Shown in pieces: positions 1-6,646 of a stretch of DNA of 6,646 nt. The DNA lies in assembly GCA_035641235.1 (NCBI GenBank), contig DASQUP010000250.1, positions 1-6,646 on the forward strand. Direction: 5' to 3'. The translations under genes were made by a program, and so were the position numbers. The notes beneath the pieces were generated by a model. It ran no database searches and was not told the DNA's origin. It saw nothing but the letters and a program-made list of their open reading frames with translations. The first letter of the stretch is position 1. The number at the start of each line of letters is the position of its first letter. The DNA comes from DASQUP01 sp035641235. Lineage in GTDB: Bacteria > Actinomycetota > CADDZG01 > WHSQ01.

Positions 1-3000
1 GGATTGATCAGCGATTCGATCCGGTCGGCAGGGTCGTACACGTAGACCTCTCCACCGCTCATGCCGGCGCCCAGGTTCCTGCCTGTCGGTCCGAGTATCA
101 CGACGGCTCCGGCGGTCATGTACTCGCAGGCATGGTCCCCGGTGCCCTCGACCACCGCGACGGCGCCGGAGTTTCGAACCGCAAACCGCTCCCCGGCGCG
201 CCCGGCGATGAAGAGCTGCCCTCCGGTTGCGCCGTAGAGCACGGTGTTCCCCGCGAGGTAGGGGTCCCCAGCATCGTCTTCGGGTGGCTTGATGACCACC
301 CGCCCACCGCCCATGCCCTTGCAGACGTAATCGTTGGCTTCGCCGATCAGCACCAGCTCCATGCCGGTCGCGCAGAAGGCTCCAAAGGACTGGCCGGCCT
401 GGCCGGTGAACGTCGCCTTCACGCGCCCTTCAGGCTTGAGGAGCCCGAAATCGCGCCCGATCGTCGTCCCGAGACGTGCGCCGATCGTGCGCTCCGCCGT
501 GGTGATCGGATAGGAGAGCTCCACGTCGCGGCCGTCTGCGAGAGCCGGTGTGGCATCCTCGAACAAGCGATCTCCGAGGGCCGAGCGGGGCCGCTGCACC
601 GGCAGTGATCCGGTGTACCGGCGCTCGGACCCCTCCGGGGGAGCGAGCAGGGGCGCGAGGTCGAACGAGTCCGTGCGTGGATCGCCGGTCGTCCTTTGTC
701 GCAGAAGGTCGACCCGCCCGATGGCGTCGTCGAGGCTGCGCAGGCCGAGTGAAGCCAGCAGAGTGCGGACTTCCTCGGCGACCATGAGCAAGTAGTTGGC
801 AACCATCTCGGGTGTTCCCTGGAACTTCGCGCGCAACTTTGGATCCTGGGTCGCGATGCCGACGGGGCATGTGTTCCGGTGGCAGGTGCGGACGAGGATG
901 CATCCCTCCGCAACGAGAGCGGCGGTGCCGAACGAGTATTCGTCGGCGCCGAGAAGGGCGGCCATCACGACGTCTCTGCCGGTCTTGAAGCCGCCGTCGA
1001 CACGAATGCGTGCGCGACTCCGCAGGTCGTTCGCCGCCAGCGCAGCCTGGGTGTCGGCAAGTCCGATCTCCCACGGCATGCCCGCGTTCTTGATCGAGGA
1101 GAGCGGGCTTGCGCCGGTGCCTCCGTCGGCCCCCGAGATGTGAACCACGTCGGCAAGGCCCTTCACGACGCCCGCAGCGATCGTGCCGACGCCCTCGGAT
1201 GCCACGAGTTTCACCGAGACCGCCGCCTTCTCGTTCGCCTGCTTTAGATCGAAGATCAGTTGGGCGAGGTCCTCGATCGAATAGATGTCGTGATGCGGAG
1301 GGGGAGAGATCAGGGCGACGCCGGGGACGGTGTGGCGGAGCCGGGCGATCTCAACCGAGACCTTCTTGCCCGGAAGCTGGCCTCCCTCACCCGGTTTGGA
1401 TCCCTGTGCCATCTTGATCTGCAGCTCGTCTGCATGAGCAAGGTACTCGGGGGTAACGCCGAAGCGTCCAGAGGCAACTTGCTTGATCCGACAGTTCCGT
1501 TCGGTGCGGTAGCGCTCGGGTGCCTCGCCCCCCTCGCCCGAGTTCGCCGCGCCGCCGATGATGTTGAGGGCCGCGGCGAGGGTCTCGTGAGCTTCGGAGC
1601 TGAGGGCTCCGTGCGACATGGCTCCGGTCGAGAAACGGCGCACGATCGCCGAGACCGGTTCGACCTCTTCGATGGGGACGGGTGTCTGGGTCGGAACGAA
1701 CTCGAGGAGGTCGCGAGGTTCCGACGGCGGGCGCTCGTTGGCGAGCACAGCGAAGCGTCCGTACGCATCGCGGTCGCCGCTTACGGCGCGCCGGAGGTGA
1801 TGCGCAGCGACTTGTTCTTGATCCGGCTCCTGCCCCTTGAGTCCGACAGAGGCTTGGAGCGCATCGACGAGGTCGGGGTTGATCGTGTGGTATTCGCCAC
1901 CGCTACGGTGCTTGATGTACCCCGTATTGACGAGAACCGGTTTTGCCGCGAACGCCGCGTCGTGGCGATTCACTATGTCTGCGCCGATCTCCGTGAACGA
2001 CAGTCCACCGAGAACCGATGCAACTCCCTTGAAACAAAGGTCCATGACTTCTTGCGAGAGCCCGATCGCCTCGATGATCTGCGCGCCGCGGTAGGAATCG
2101 AGTGTTGAGATCCCCATCTTCGACATCACCTTGAGGAGGCCGTCCTCTACGGCGGAGGCAAAGCGCCTCTGGGCCTCATCGAACGGAACGTCGCCGCCCA
2201 GCCGGCCGTTGATGGCGAGTGAAGCGATGGACTCCAGGACGAGGCGGGGACAGACGGCATCGGCTCCGTTGGTCAACAGACATGCGATGTGGTGGGTCTC
2301 GCGTGCGTCATCACATTCGACGACGATGCTCGTCAGCGACCGAAGTCCCGCTTCGAGCAGACGAGCGTGCACTGCGCCGGCAGCAAGGGCGGAGGGAATC
2401 GCCGCTCGCTCGGGGCCGACCCTAGTGTCCGTTACAACGAGATACGGCGCTCCCGAACGTACTGCGGCTTCGGCCTCGTCGGAGATGCGTCGCAGAGCAG
2501 GCTCGAGGGCGTCGGGCCCATCCATAACTTCAAACGTCGCGTCCAGATCCACGGCTCGCTCGTTGCGAAGTTCCTCGACTGCCGAAGGCCACAGCAGAAA
2601 TGACTTGTACTCGCGCAGCGACGCATGTTCGGGCGTCTCATGCAACAGGGTGCCGCGCGGACCGAGCCTCGTGCTTATCGACATGACATGCCGCTCACGC
2701 AAGTGATCGATCGGAGGGTTCGTTACCTGCGCAAAACGTTGCTTCAAGAAGGAGAAGATGACGCGTCCGAATTTCGCCATCGGAGGCTGGGGTGTGTCGT
2801 CGCCCATGGATGAGGTGGGCTCGTACCCCTCGACCGCCATCGGTCGGATGATCACGGTCATGTCTTCTTTTGTGTATCCGGCGGCTACCTGCCGCGCCGC
2901 AGCGTCGTCCGGCGGATCCGATACCGGCACTCCCGCCGAACAGGGTGTTACCTGACCCTCCAACCACCGGCCGTATGGCCTGCGCGCGGCAAGCTCCCCT

Positions 3001-4244
3001 TTGATTGTTCGATCGTCGAGGAGGCCGCCCCGTTCGGGATCTACAACGAGCATCTGACCGGGACCGAGTTTCAGCCTGCGGACGTAGCCGTGGCCGCGCG
3101 TGTCGACGGCTCCGGCCTCTGAGGCGCACGCAACAAAGCCGTCCTCGCACGCCGCCACGCGCAGCGGGCGCAGACCGTTGCGGTCGAGGCCTGCTCCAAC
3201 GACCGCCCCGTCAGAGAACACGAGCCCGGCCGGTCCATCCCAGGGCTCGATGATTCCGGCGTGGTACCGGAAGAAATCGCGCTGCCGGGATTCGAACTCC
3301 TTGACGTCCTCCCACGCCGGCGGAACGAGCATTGCAGCCGAATGACCGAGGCCGCGACCTCCGCGCACGAGGAGCTCGAGCGCTTCGTCGAGGATTCCCG
3401 AATCGGAGTTGCTCGTGTCCACAACGGGGCGGATTAGATCCTCCGGCGCAAGAGCTTCAGATCCGAGGCGACCTTCGCGTGCACGCATCAAAGCCACGTT
3501 GCCGCGGATCGTGTTTATCTCGCCGTTGTGTGCGATGAACCGAAATGGCTGAGCCCGTTCCCACGTCGGAGTTGTGTTCGTCGAGTACCGCTGGTGGAAG
3601 ATCGCAAACCATGCCTCGAAGCGTTCGTCGGCGAGGTCCCCATAGAACGAGGCGAGTTGGTCTGCGGCACACAGCGCCTTATAGGTAACGGTCCGAAAGG
3701 AGAGCGATGCTAGATAGAGGCCTAGATTCCTCGTCCGTGCGGCGTTTTCGGCGCGCCGGCGGATGCGAAATGCTCGCCGTTCACCTGCTTCAGAATCGTC
3801 GTCCACCGGCCGCACGAACACGGCCTGCTCGATGACGGGTGCGTTCGCCCGAGCCCGATCGCCCAGTGCGGAAGGGTCCACGGGGACGGCTCGCCACGCG
3901 GCGATCTCGACTCCCTCGGCAGCGCAGGCCTCTGCAATAGTTGCTCGGATAGCCGGAACGTCGGCGGGATCCATGAATGCCATTGCGGCGCCCAGCATGT
4001 CGGGATCCGCGTCGCTCGGCTGGGCCGAGATCGACTGGGCCAGAATCGTCCTGGGGAGCGGTAGAAGTACCCCGGCCCCGTCCCCCGTCAGTGCATCGGC
4101 GGCCACCGCGCCCCGGTGCTTGACCCGGCACAGGGCGTCCAGAGCTGCGTCGACGATGGTGCGGGACGAACGACCCTCGGAATCGGCCACGAAACCAATT
4201 CCGCAGGCGTCGCGTTCGGCTCGCAGGGGGTCGTACAGGGGCAT
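1..4244 (-). CDS. gltB: Glutamate synthase large (alpha) subunit, C-terminus cut by window edge
   Basis: Makes glutamate from glutamine and 2-oxoglutarate: the amidotransferase domain releases ammonia, which is tunnelled to an FMN/iron-sulfur synthase site. Electrons usually come from GltD, whose gene would lie left of the window. The frame is open for 1414 codons with no stop; the family is about 1500 residues, so roughly 100 are missing. Seen in order: class II amidotransferase domain with nucleophile Cys14 in DACGIGF after a short propeptide, YSTNT and HNGEIN (His239); a central domain around residues 460-750; FMN synthase domain with GAMSHGAL near 876, then GEGGE, QGSKPGEGGQLPG, ISPPPHHDIYSIEDL and GGTGASPLSS; 3Fe-4S cysteines 1115, 1121 and 1126 (C-x5-C-x4-C, ending CPVGIATQ); and the start of the GXGXG structural domain with GQAGQSFGAF near 1281. 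The ATG is chosen because it puts the cysteine 13 residues in, as in the family, and has AAAGGA (4250-4255) 5 nt upstream. One mild oddity is His514 where the family usually has Pro. Identity is nearly certain. Confidence 0.97.
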   Translation of the reverse strand, partial: MPLYDPLRAERDACGIGFVADSEGRSSRTIVDAALDALCRVKHRGAVAADALTGDGAGVLLPLPRTILAQSISAQPSDADPDMLGAAMAFMDPADVPAIRATIAEACAAEGVEIAAWRAVPVDPSALGDRARANAPVIEQAVFVRPVDDDSEAGERRAFRIRRRAENAARTRNLGLYLASLSFRTVTYKALCAADQLASFYGDLADERFEAWFAIFHQRYSTNTTPTWERAQPFRFIAHNGEINTIRGNVALMRAREGRLGSEALAPEDLIRPVVDTSNSDSGILDEALELLVRGGRGLGHSAAMLVPPAWEDVKEFESRQRDFFRYHAGIIEPWDGPAGLVFSDGAVVGAGLDRNGLRPLRVAACEDGFVACASEAGAVDTRGHGYVRRLKLGPGQMLVVDPERGGLLDDRTIKGELAARRPYGRWLEGQVTPCSAGVPVSDPPDDAAARQVAAGYTKEDMTVIIRPMAVEGYEPTSSMGDDTPQPPMAKFGRVIFSFLKQRFAQVTNPPIDHLRERHVMSISTRLGPRGTLLHETPEHASLREYKSFLLWPSAVEELRNERAVDLDATFEVMDGPDALEPALRRISDEAEAAVRSGAPYLVVTDTRVGPERAAIPSALAAGAVHARLLEAGLRSLTSIVVECDDARETHHIACLLTNGADAVCPRLVLESIASLAINGRLGGDVPFDEAQRRFASAVEDGLLKVMSKMGISTLDSYRGAQIIEAIGLSQEVMDLCFKGVASVLGGLSFTEIGADIVNRHDAAFAAKPVLVNTGYIKHRSGGEYHTINPDLVDALQASVGLKGQEPDQEQVAAHHLRRAVSGDRDAYGRFAVLANERPPSEPRDLLEFVPTQTPVPIEEVEPVSAIVRRFSTGAMSHGALSSEAHETLAAALNIIGGAANSGEGGEAPERYRTERNCRIKQVASGRFGVTPEYLAHADELQIKMAQGSKPGEGGQLPGKKVSVEIARLRHTVPGVALISPPPHHDIYSIEDLAQLIFDLKQANEKAAVSVKLVASEGVGTIAAGVVKGLADVVHISGADGGTGASPLSSIKNAGMPWEIGLADTQAALAANDLRSRARIRVDGGFKTGRDVVMAALLGADEYSFGTAALVAEGCILVRTCHRNTCPVGIATQDPKLRAKFQGTPEMVANYLLMVAEEVRTLLASLGLRSLDDAIGRVDLLRQRTTGDPRTDSFDLAPLLAPPEGSERRYTGSLPVQRPRSALGDRLFEDATPALADGRDVELSYPITTAERTIGARLGTTIGRDFGLLKPEGRVKATFTGQAGQSFGAFCATGMELVLIGEANDYVCKGMGGGRVVIKPPEDDAGDPYLAGNTVLYGATGGQLFIAGRAGERFAVRNSGAVAVVEGTGDHACEYMTAGAVVILGPTGRNLGAGMSGGEVYVYDPADRIESLIN

Positions 4245-4249
4245 TCCCG

Positions 4250-4255
4250 TCCTTT
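4250..4255 (-). promoter_or_regulatory. Shine-Dalgarno sequence of gltB
   Basis: AAAGGA read on the minus strand, separated by 5 nt from the gltB ATG (4244-4242). It supports this start together with the position of the catalytic cysteine. Confidence 0.75.
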
Positions 4256-4276
4256 CGGCGGGCCGCCCCCTGCTCC

Positions 4277-4313
4277 AGAGAAAAGAAAGGGCGCCCCGCT
4301 GGTGCAGAGCGCC
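4277..4313 (-). terminator. Candidate leader hairpin with U-rich tail (possible attenuator) upstream of gltB
   Basis: On the minus strand, GGCGCT (4313-4308) can pair with GGCGCC (4295-4290, one G-U pair). The stem extends as CTG/CAG around a CAC loop, with a 3-nt bulge on the 3' side. It is followed directly by CTTTCTTTTCTCT (4289-4277), a pyrimidine tract rich in U. This resembles an intrinsic terminator, but the stem is imperfect and the U run is broken by C. It lies inside the predicted gltB leader, 33 nt before the ATG, so it would act as an attenuator or 5' UTR structure rather than end an upstream gene. No alternative antiterminator structure or leader peptide was established. Confidence 0.25.
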
Positions 4314-4339
4314 GTTGCTCGTCGTTGGAGTGTGCGGGC

Positions 4340-4369
4340 AACCTACAGACTCGGGGATGCCGGTGTCAA
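4340..4369 (-). promoter_or_regulatory. Candidate gltB promoter
   Basis: On the minus strand, a perfect -35 hexamer TTGACA (4369-4364) is followed after 18 bp by TAGGTT (4345-4340), which fits the TAnnnT form of a housekeeping -10. Transcription would start near 4333, giving a leader of about 90 nt that contains the hairpin at 4290-4313. The -10 match is only 3 of 6 and the spacer is 1 bp longer than ideal, so the assignment rests mainly on the -35. Confidence 0.45.
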
Positions 4370-4386
4370 TGAACCCGAGCCCCGAG
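4350..4386. repeat. Inverted repeat over the gltB promoter
   Basis: CTCGGGG (4350-4356) and CCCCGAG (4380-4386) are perfect 7-bp inverted arms 30 bp apart centre to centre. A second CCCGAG copy at 4374-4379 could pair with the left arm instead. The arms bracket the candidate -35 hexamer (4364-4369). This could be a two-site operator, or chance in GC-rich DNA. Confidence 0.35.
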
Positions 4387-4407
4387 AGCGATGTTCGTCC
4401 CATCCCC

Positions 4408-4450
4408 AAATGGCAAATGAGCACCGAGGGGTGGTGGTCGTTTACCATTT
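4408..4450. repeat. Imperfect spaced inverted repeat upstream of the iron-box promoter
   Basis: AAATGGCAAA (4408-4417) and TTTACCATTT (4441-4450) are inverted arms matching at 9 of 10 positions, separated by 23 nt and 33 bp apart centre to centre. The arms are AT-rich in an otherwise GC-rich region, which makes chance less likely. The repeat lies upstream of both candidate promoters (-35 elements near 4369 on minus and 4472 on plus), so a regulator bound here could affect either gene. The binding protein is unknown. Confidence 0.4.
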
Positions 4451-4471
4451 CGGCGCGCCGGGACGAGCCGG

Positions 4472-4500
4472 TTTCATTTCGGGTGACCCCGCAGTATTGT
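4472..4500 (+). promoter_or_regulatory. Candidate promoter of the FbpC-like ATPase gene
   Basis: A -10-like TATTGT at 4495-4500 (4 of 6 consensus positions) is preceded after 17 bp by a weak -35, TTTCAT (4472-4477, 2 of 6). A start about 7 nt after the -10 falls at 4507-4508, the first base of the GTG codon, which implies leaderless mRNA. The absence of a Shine-Dalgarno sequence before that GTG agrees with this. Confidence 0.4.
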
Positions 4501-4501
4501 C

Positions 4502-4520
4502 TTAGGCGTGCCTAACCTTC
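4502..4520 (+). promoter_or_regulatory. DtxR/IdeR-type iron box (operator)
   Basis: TTAGGCGTGCCTAACCTTC matches 15 of 19 positions of the DtxR/IdeR consensus TWAGGTTAGSCTAACCTWA, as I recall it. Its left part is a perfect palindrome, TTAGGC-GT-GCCTAA. In actinobacteria these iron-loaded repressors bind such sites and shut iron-uptake genes when iron is sufficient. Here the box begins 2 nt after the candidate -10 and covers the predicted transcript start and the GTG start codon, a position suited to blocking RNA polymerase. The regulator's gene is not in the window. Confidence 0.7.
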
Positions 4521-5590
4521 AGGTGACGACCACCCGTAGACCGGAGTCCAAGTACCTGCGCGCCGACGAGGATCTCGTCGTCCGGGGCATATCAAAGTCC
4601 TTTGATTCCACCGCCGTGCTGAGGGGCGTTGACCTCGAAGTCCCGGCCGGCACCGTCGTCGCCCTGCTCGGACCCAGCGGCTGCGGCAAGACGACCTTGT
4701 TGCGGGCCATTGCCGGCCTCGAACACCCCGATTCGGGGTCGGTTCGGCTCGGCGGCCGGACGATGAGCGACCCGAAAACGTGGCGTCCCCCCGAGAGCAG
4801 GCGCATCGGGATGGTCTTCCAGGATTGGGCTCTCTTCCCTCATCTGAGCGTCGCTCGCAATGTTGGATTCGGTCTGACGCGCGCCGAACGGCGATCGGGG
4901 CGTGTCCTGGAGGCCCTCGAGCTCGTGGGACTCACCCGGTTCGCCGATCGTATGCCGGCGACTTTGTCGGGTGGACAACAGCAGCGCGTCGCTCTCGCTC
5001 GCGCACTGGCGAACCGCCCGGCCGCCGTGCTTCTCGACGAGCCGTTCTCCAACCTCGACGCGACTCTCCGAACGCAGATCCGGATAGACGTTCAGCGGCT
5101 CCTGCGCGACCTTGGCGTGACGGCTCTGTTCGTGACTCATGATCAGGAAGAGGCATTCGTCATGGGAGAGATCGTCGCGGTGATGTTCGATGGCGTTGTG
5201 GTCCAGCAAGCGCGTCCGTCCCAGCTCTACGACGCACCAGCGACGCGGTCGGTGGCAGAGTTCATTGGAGATGCGAACTTCCTTCCTGGAGTGGCGGCGG
5301 GGTCGATAGCGGAAACCTCGATCGGAAAGATCGAATTGCGATCCGATTCATCGGGTGCAGTTGAGGTTCTCGCTCGTCCGGAATACGTTCACGCCGAACC
5401 CGGGGATTCCGCGACGATCGAAGACATCGAGTTCTACGGACACGACGCCGTGTACATCGTGCGTCCCGATGAGGGCCGGTCGATCCGGGCGCGAGTGCTG
5501 CGTACGCCGGAGTTCGGACCGGGCGACCGCGTCGATCTCTCGTACAACGGCACCGCGACGGTTGCATTCCCACCGACAACAGCGACCTAG
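4508..5590 (+). CDS. fbpC: ABC transporter ATP-binding protein, ferric-iron (FbpC) type
   Basis: Cytoplasmic ATPase that would power an ABC importer, most likely for Fe(III). The 360-residue length is typical for FbpC-like proteins of about 350. All nucleotide-binding elements are intact: Walker A GPSGCGKT (55-62), Q-loop region FQDWALFPH (104-112), signature LSGGQQQR (153-160), Walker B VLLDEP with catalytic Glu178, D-loop SNLD (181-184) and switch His211 (THDQEEA). FIGDANFLPG and the remaining C-terminal part look like the TOBE-type regulatory domain of this importer group. The GTG start has no Shine-Dalgarno sequence but fits a leaderless transcript; an in-frame GTG at 4523 is the alternative. 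About 22 residues precede the ABC core. The iron box over the start supports iron as substrate; from protein sequence alone, polyamine, thiamine or sulfate importers remain possible. No permease or binding-protein gene is adjacent in the window. The next gene starts 7 nt after the stop. Confidence 0.88.
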   Translation: MPNLQVTTTRRPESKYLRADEDLVVRGISKSFDSTAVLRGVDLEVPAGTVVALLGPSGCGKTTLLRAIAGLEHPDSGSVRLGGRTMSDPKTWRPPESRRIGMVFQDWALFPHLSVARNVGFGLTRAERRSGRVLEALELVGLTRFADRMPATLSGGQQQRVALARALANRPAAVLLDEPFSNLDATLRTQIRIDVQRLLRDLGVTALFVTHDQEEAFVMGEIVAVMFDGVVVQQARPSQLYDAPATRSVAEFIGDANFLPGVAAGSIAETSIGKIELRSDSSGAVEVLARPEYVHAEPGDSATIEDIEFYGHDAVYIVRPDEGRSIRARVLRTPEFGPGDRVDLSYNGTATVAFPPTTAT

Positions 5591-5597
5591 AACCCAC

Positions 5598-6646
5598 GTG
5601 CACGACCTCGTCGTCCTGGGAGCCGGCCCGGCCGGCGTGGGAGCTGCATTTCGCGCGGCGCGCGCAGGTCTCGATGTCGTCGTCATTGAGCGTGCGCCCG
5701 GGCCCGGTGGAGCCGCCGGCAGCTTCGAGATCGGCGGCATGCGCGTTGACTTCGGGAGCCACCGCCTCCATCCGTCGATCGATCCCGAAATCCTTGCGGA
5801 CATCACCGAGCTCCTCGGAGACGAGCTGCAGAGGAGACCGCGCCGCGGCCGCATTCGTCTGGACGGCCGCTGGATCTCCTTTCCGCTCCGAGCCGGAGAT
5901 CTCTTTCGGCGTGTGTCTCCGAGGTTCACGATGGGGGCGGCATTCGACACGGCGACATCCTGGATGCGGCGTCCACGTGCCGACACGTTCGAGGAGGTCC
6001 TGCGAGCGGGGCTCGGCCGTACGGTGAGCGAGCGTTTCTATTTCCCGTACGCGCGCAAGCTGTGGGGGATAGAGCCCCATGAGATCAGCGGCGAGCAGGC
6101 GCGCCGGCGTATCGCGGCGTCGTCTCCGGCGAAGATCCTTAATCGTCTTGTCAGGGGCCGGTCGGAACCGCACTTCTTCTACTATCCGCGCCGGGGTTTC
6201 GGCAGCACGTGGGAGGTCCTGGCCGAAGCCGCAGAGAAACACGGCGCCGGGGTTAGGTTCGGAGTCGCTGCCGAGCGGATTGAGTTCCGTGCCGATCGGG
6301 TCCGCGTCGTGGCCGGAGGCCAGAGCATTGAGGCGGGGCGTCTGTGGTCCACCGTGCCGCTACCGATGCTTGCCAGGATGTCGCAGCCGGCCCCTCCCCA
6401 GGTGGTGCTCGATGCCTCGTCAAGCTTGCGGTCCCGAGCGATGGTGCTCGTCTATCTGGTGCTCGACGTCGATCGGTACACCGAATTCGACGCCCACTAC
6501 TTTCCCGAGGAGTTCACGCGTGTGACGAGGATCTCGGAGCCGAAGAACTATCGCGACGGTCCAGACCCCACCGGCAGAACGATCCTGTGCGCGGAGATCC
6601 CGTGCTCGACCGAAGAAGAGTTGTGGGCGCTGGACGACGGGGGGCT
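5598..6646 (+). CDS. FAD-dependent oxidoreductase, protoporphyrinogen oxidase / UDP-galactopyranose mutase-like, C-terminus cut
   Basis: The first 349 residues of a flavoprotein resembling the PRK07208 group of amine-oxidase-fold proteins; most relatives have no proven substrate. The N-terminus is a Rossmann FAD site: LVVLGAGPAG (glycines 8, 10, 13), the acidic Glu31 that normally holds the ribose, then GPGGAAGSF (35-43). It is followed by VDFGSHRLH (50-58), equivalent to the FDxGxHRF segment of the group. Family-like stretches follow: FYFPYARKLWGIEPHEIS, FYYPRRGFGSTWEVLAE, and RISEPKNYRDGPD near the window end. No membrane segment or signal peptide is evident. The GTG start is fixed by the glycine motif only 7 residues later. 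There is no clear Shine-Dalgarno sequence, so translation may be coupled to the ABC gene, whose stop ends 7 nt upstream. Shared transcription would place it under the iron box. Roles in haem or carotenoid-like chemistry or sugar-nucleotide metabolism are all possible; the substrate cannot be told. Confidence 0.82.
   Translation, partial: MHDLVVLGAGPAGVGAAFRAARAGLDVVVIERAPGPGGAAGSFEIGGMRVDFGSHRLHPSIDPEILADITELLGDELQRRPRRGRIRLDGRWISFPLRAGDLFRRVSPRFTMGAAFDTATSWMRRPRADTFEEVLRAGLGRTVSERFYFPYARKLWGIEPHEISGEQARRRIAASSPAKILNRLVRGRSEPHFFYYPRRGFGSTWEVLAEAAEKHGAGVRFGVAAERIEFRADRVRVVAGGQSIEAGRLWSTVPLPMLARMSQPAPPQVVLDASSSLRSRAMVLVYLVLDVDRYTEFDAHYFPEEFTRVTRISEPKNYRDGPDPTGRTILCAEIPCSTEEELWALDDGG

Larger units (their letters stand above)
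4245..4507. other. Divergent intergenic regulatory region
   Basis: 263 bp between the gltB start (leftward) and the FbpC-like ATPase start (rightward). I see no convincing small gene here. It holds the candidate promoters of both genes, a gltB leader hairpin, two spaced inverted repeats (arms 4350-4356/4380-4386 and 4408-4417/4441-4450), a 10-bp palindrome CGGCGCGCCG at 4451-4460, and the left part of an iron box at its right end. Confidence 0.8.

Noticed and set aside
1260..2108. Plus-strand open frame of 282 codons
   Set aside because: It lies wholly antisense to the conserved GltB coding frame, has an Arg/Asp/Glu/Val-rich composition typical of a high-GC shadow frame, and shows no recognisable domain.
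2131..2706. Plus-strand open frame of 191 codons, rich in Ser/Arg/Ala
   Set aside because: Antisense to GltB, low-complexity composition of a shadow frame, no family resemblance.
1..4244. Possible frameshift or stop in gltB
   Set aside because: Translation of the whole span gave continuous GltB-like sequence in one frame with all expected motifs in order; the frame simply continues past the window edge.
4451..4460. Perfect 10-bp palindrome CGGCGCGCCG
   Set aside because: Short GC-only palindromes are expected in DNA of this composition, and its position relative to the promoters suggests no specific role.
3763..4515. Plus-strand open frame of 250 codons running from inside gltB across the intergenic region
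   Set aside because: It mostly mirrors the GltB N-terminus, is Ser/Ala/Arg-rich without motifs, and overlaps the iron box and the start of the ABC gene.
5262..6242. Minus-strand open frame of 326 codons
   Set aside because: Opposite the ABC ATPase C-terminus and the flavoprotein, both with clear conserved motifs; the minus-strand translation is Arg-rich and motif-free.

Overview
The window is high-GC DNA (roughly 60-65% by eye) with three protein genes and one divergent promoter region. No RNA gene, mobile element, CRISPR array or large repeat was found. A DtxR/IdeR-like iron box, leaderless-looking initiation, GTG starts and high GC suggest an actinomycetote, possibly from a poorly sampled lineage. 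This placement is inferred; no taxonomic marker was read directly.

Positions 1-4244, minus strand: one uninterrupted reading frame of 1414 codons for the large subunit of glutamate synthase (GltB). It begins at an ATG with a good Shine-Dalgarno sequence and leaves the window at the left edge before its stop codon. About 100 C-terminal residues are probably missing, and gltD, the usual partner, would lie further left if present.

Positions 4245-4507: a 263-bp divergent intergenic region. On the minus strand it holds a candidate gltB promoter (TTGACA, 18 bp, TAGGTT) and a leader of about 90 nt with a hairpin followed by a U-rich run. On the plus strand, a TATTGT -10 element places the predicted transcript start on the GTG start codon of the next gene. 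A 19-bp DtxR/IdeR-like iron box (4502-4520) covers that start. Two spaced inverted repeats in this region are unexplained.

Positions 4508-5590, plus strand: a complete ABC transporter ATPase of the FbpC (ferric iron) type. All nucleotide-binding motifs are intact and there is a C-terminal TOBE-like region. The iron box independently supports a role in iron uptake.

Positions 5598-6646, plus strand: the first 349 residues of an FAD-dependent oxidoreductase of the protoporphyrinogen oxidase / UDP-galactopyranose mutase-like group (PRK07208-like). It starts 7 nt after the ABC stop, so the two genes probably share an iron-responsive transcript. No permease or substrate-binding protein gene lies next to the ATPase within the window.

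The genes are all from known families. The most informative new reading is the promoter architecture: an iron box placed on a probably leaderless start codon, driving an isolated FbpC-type ATPase and a flavoenzyme. I found no evidence for a wholly new system.
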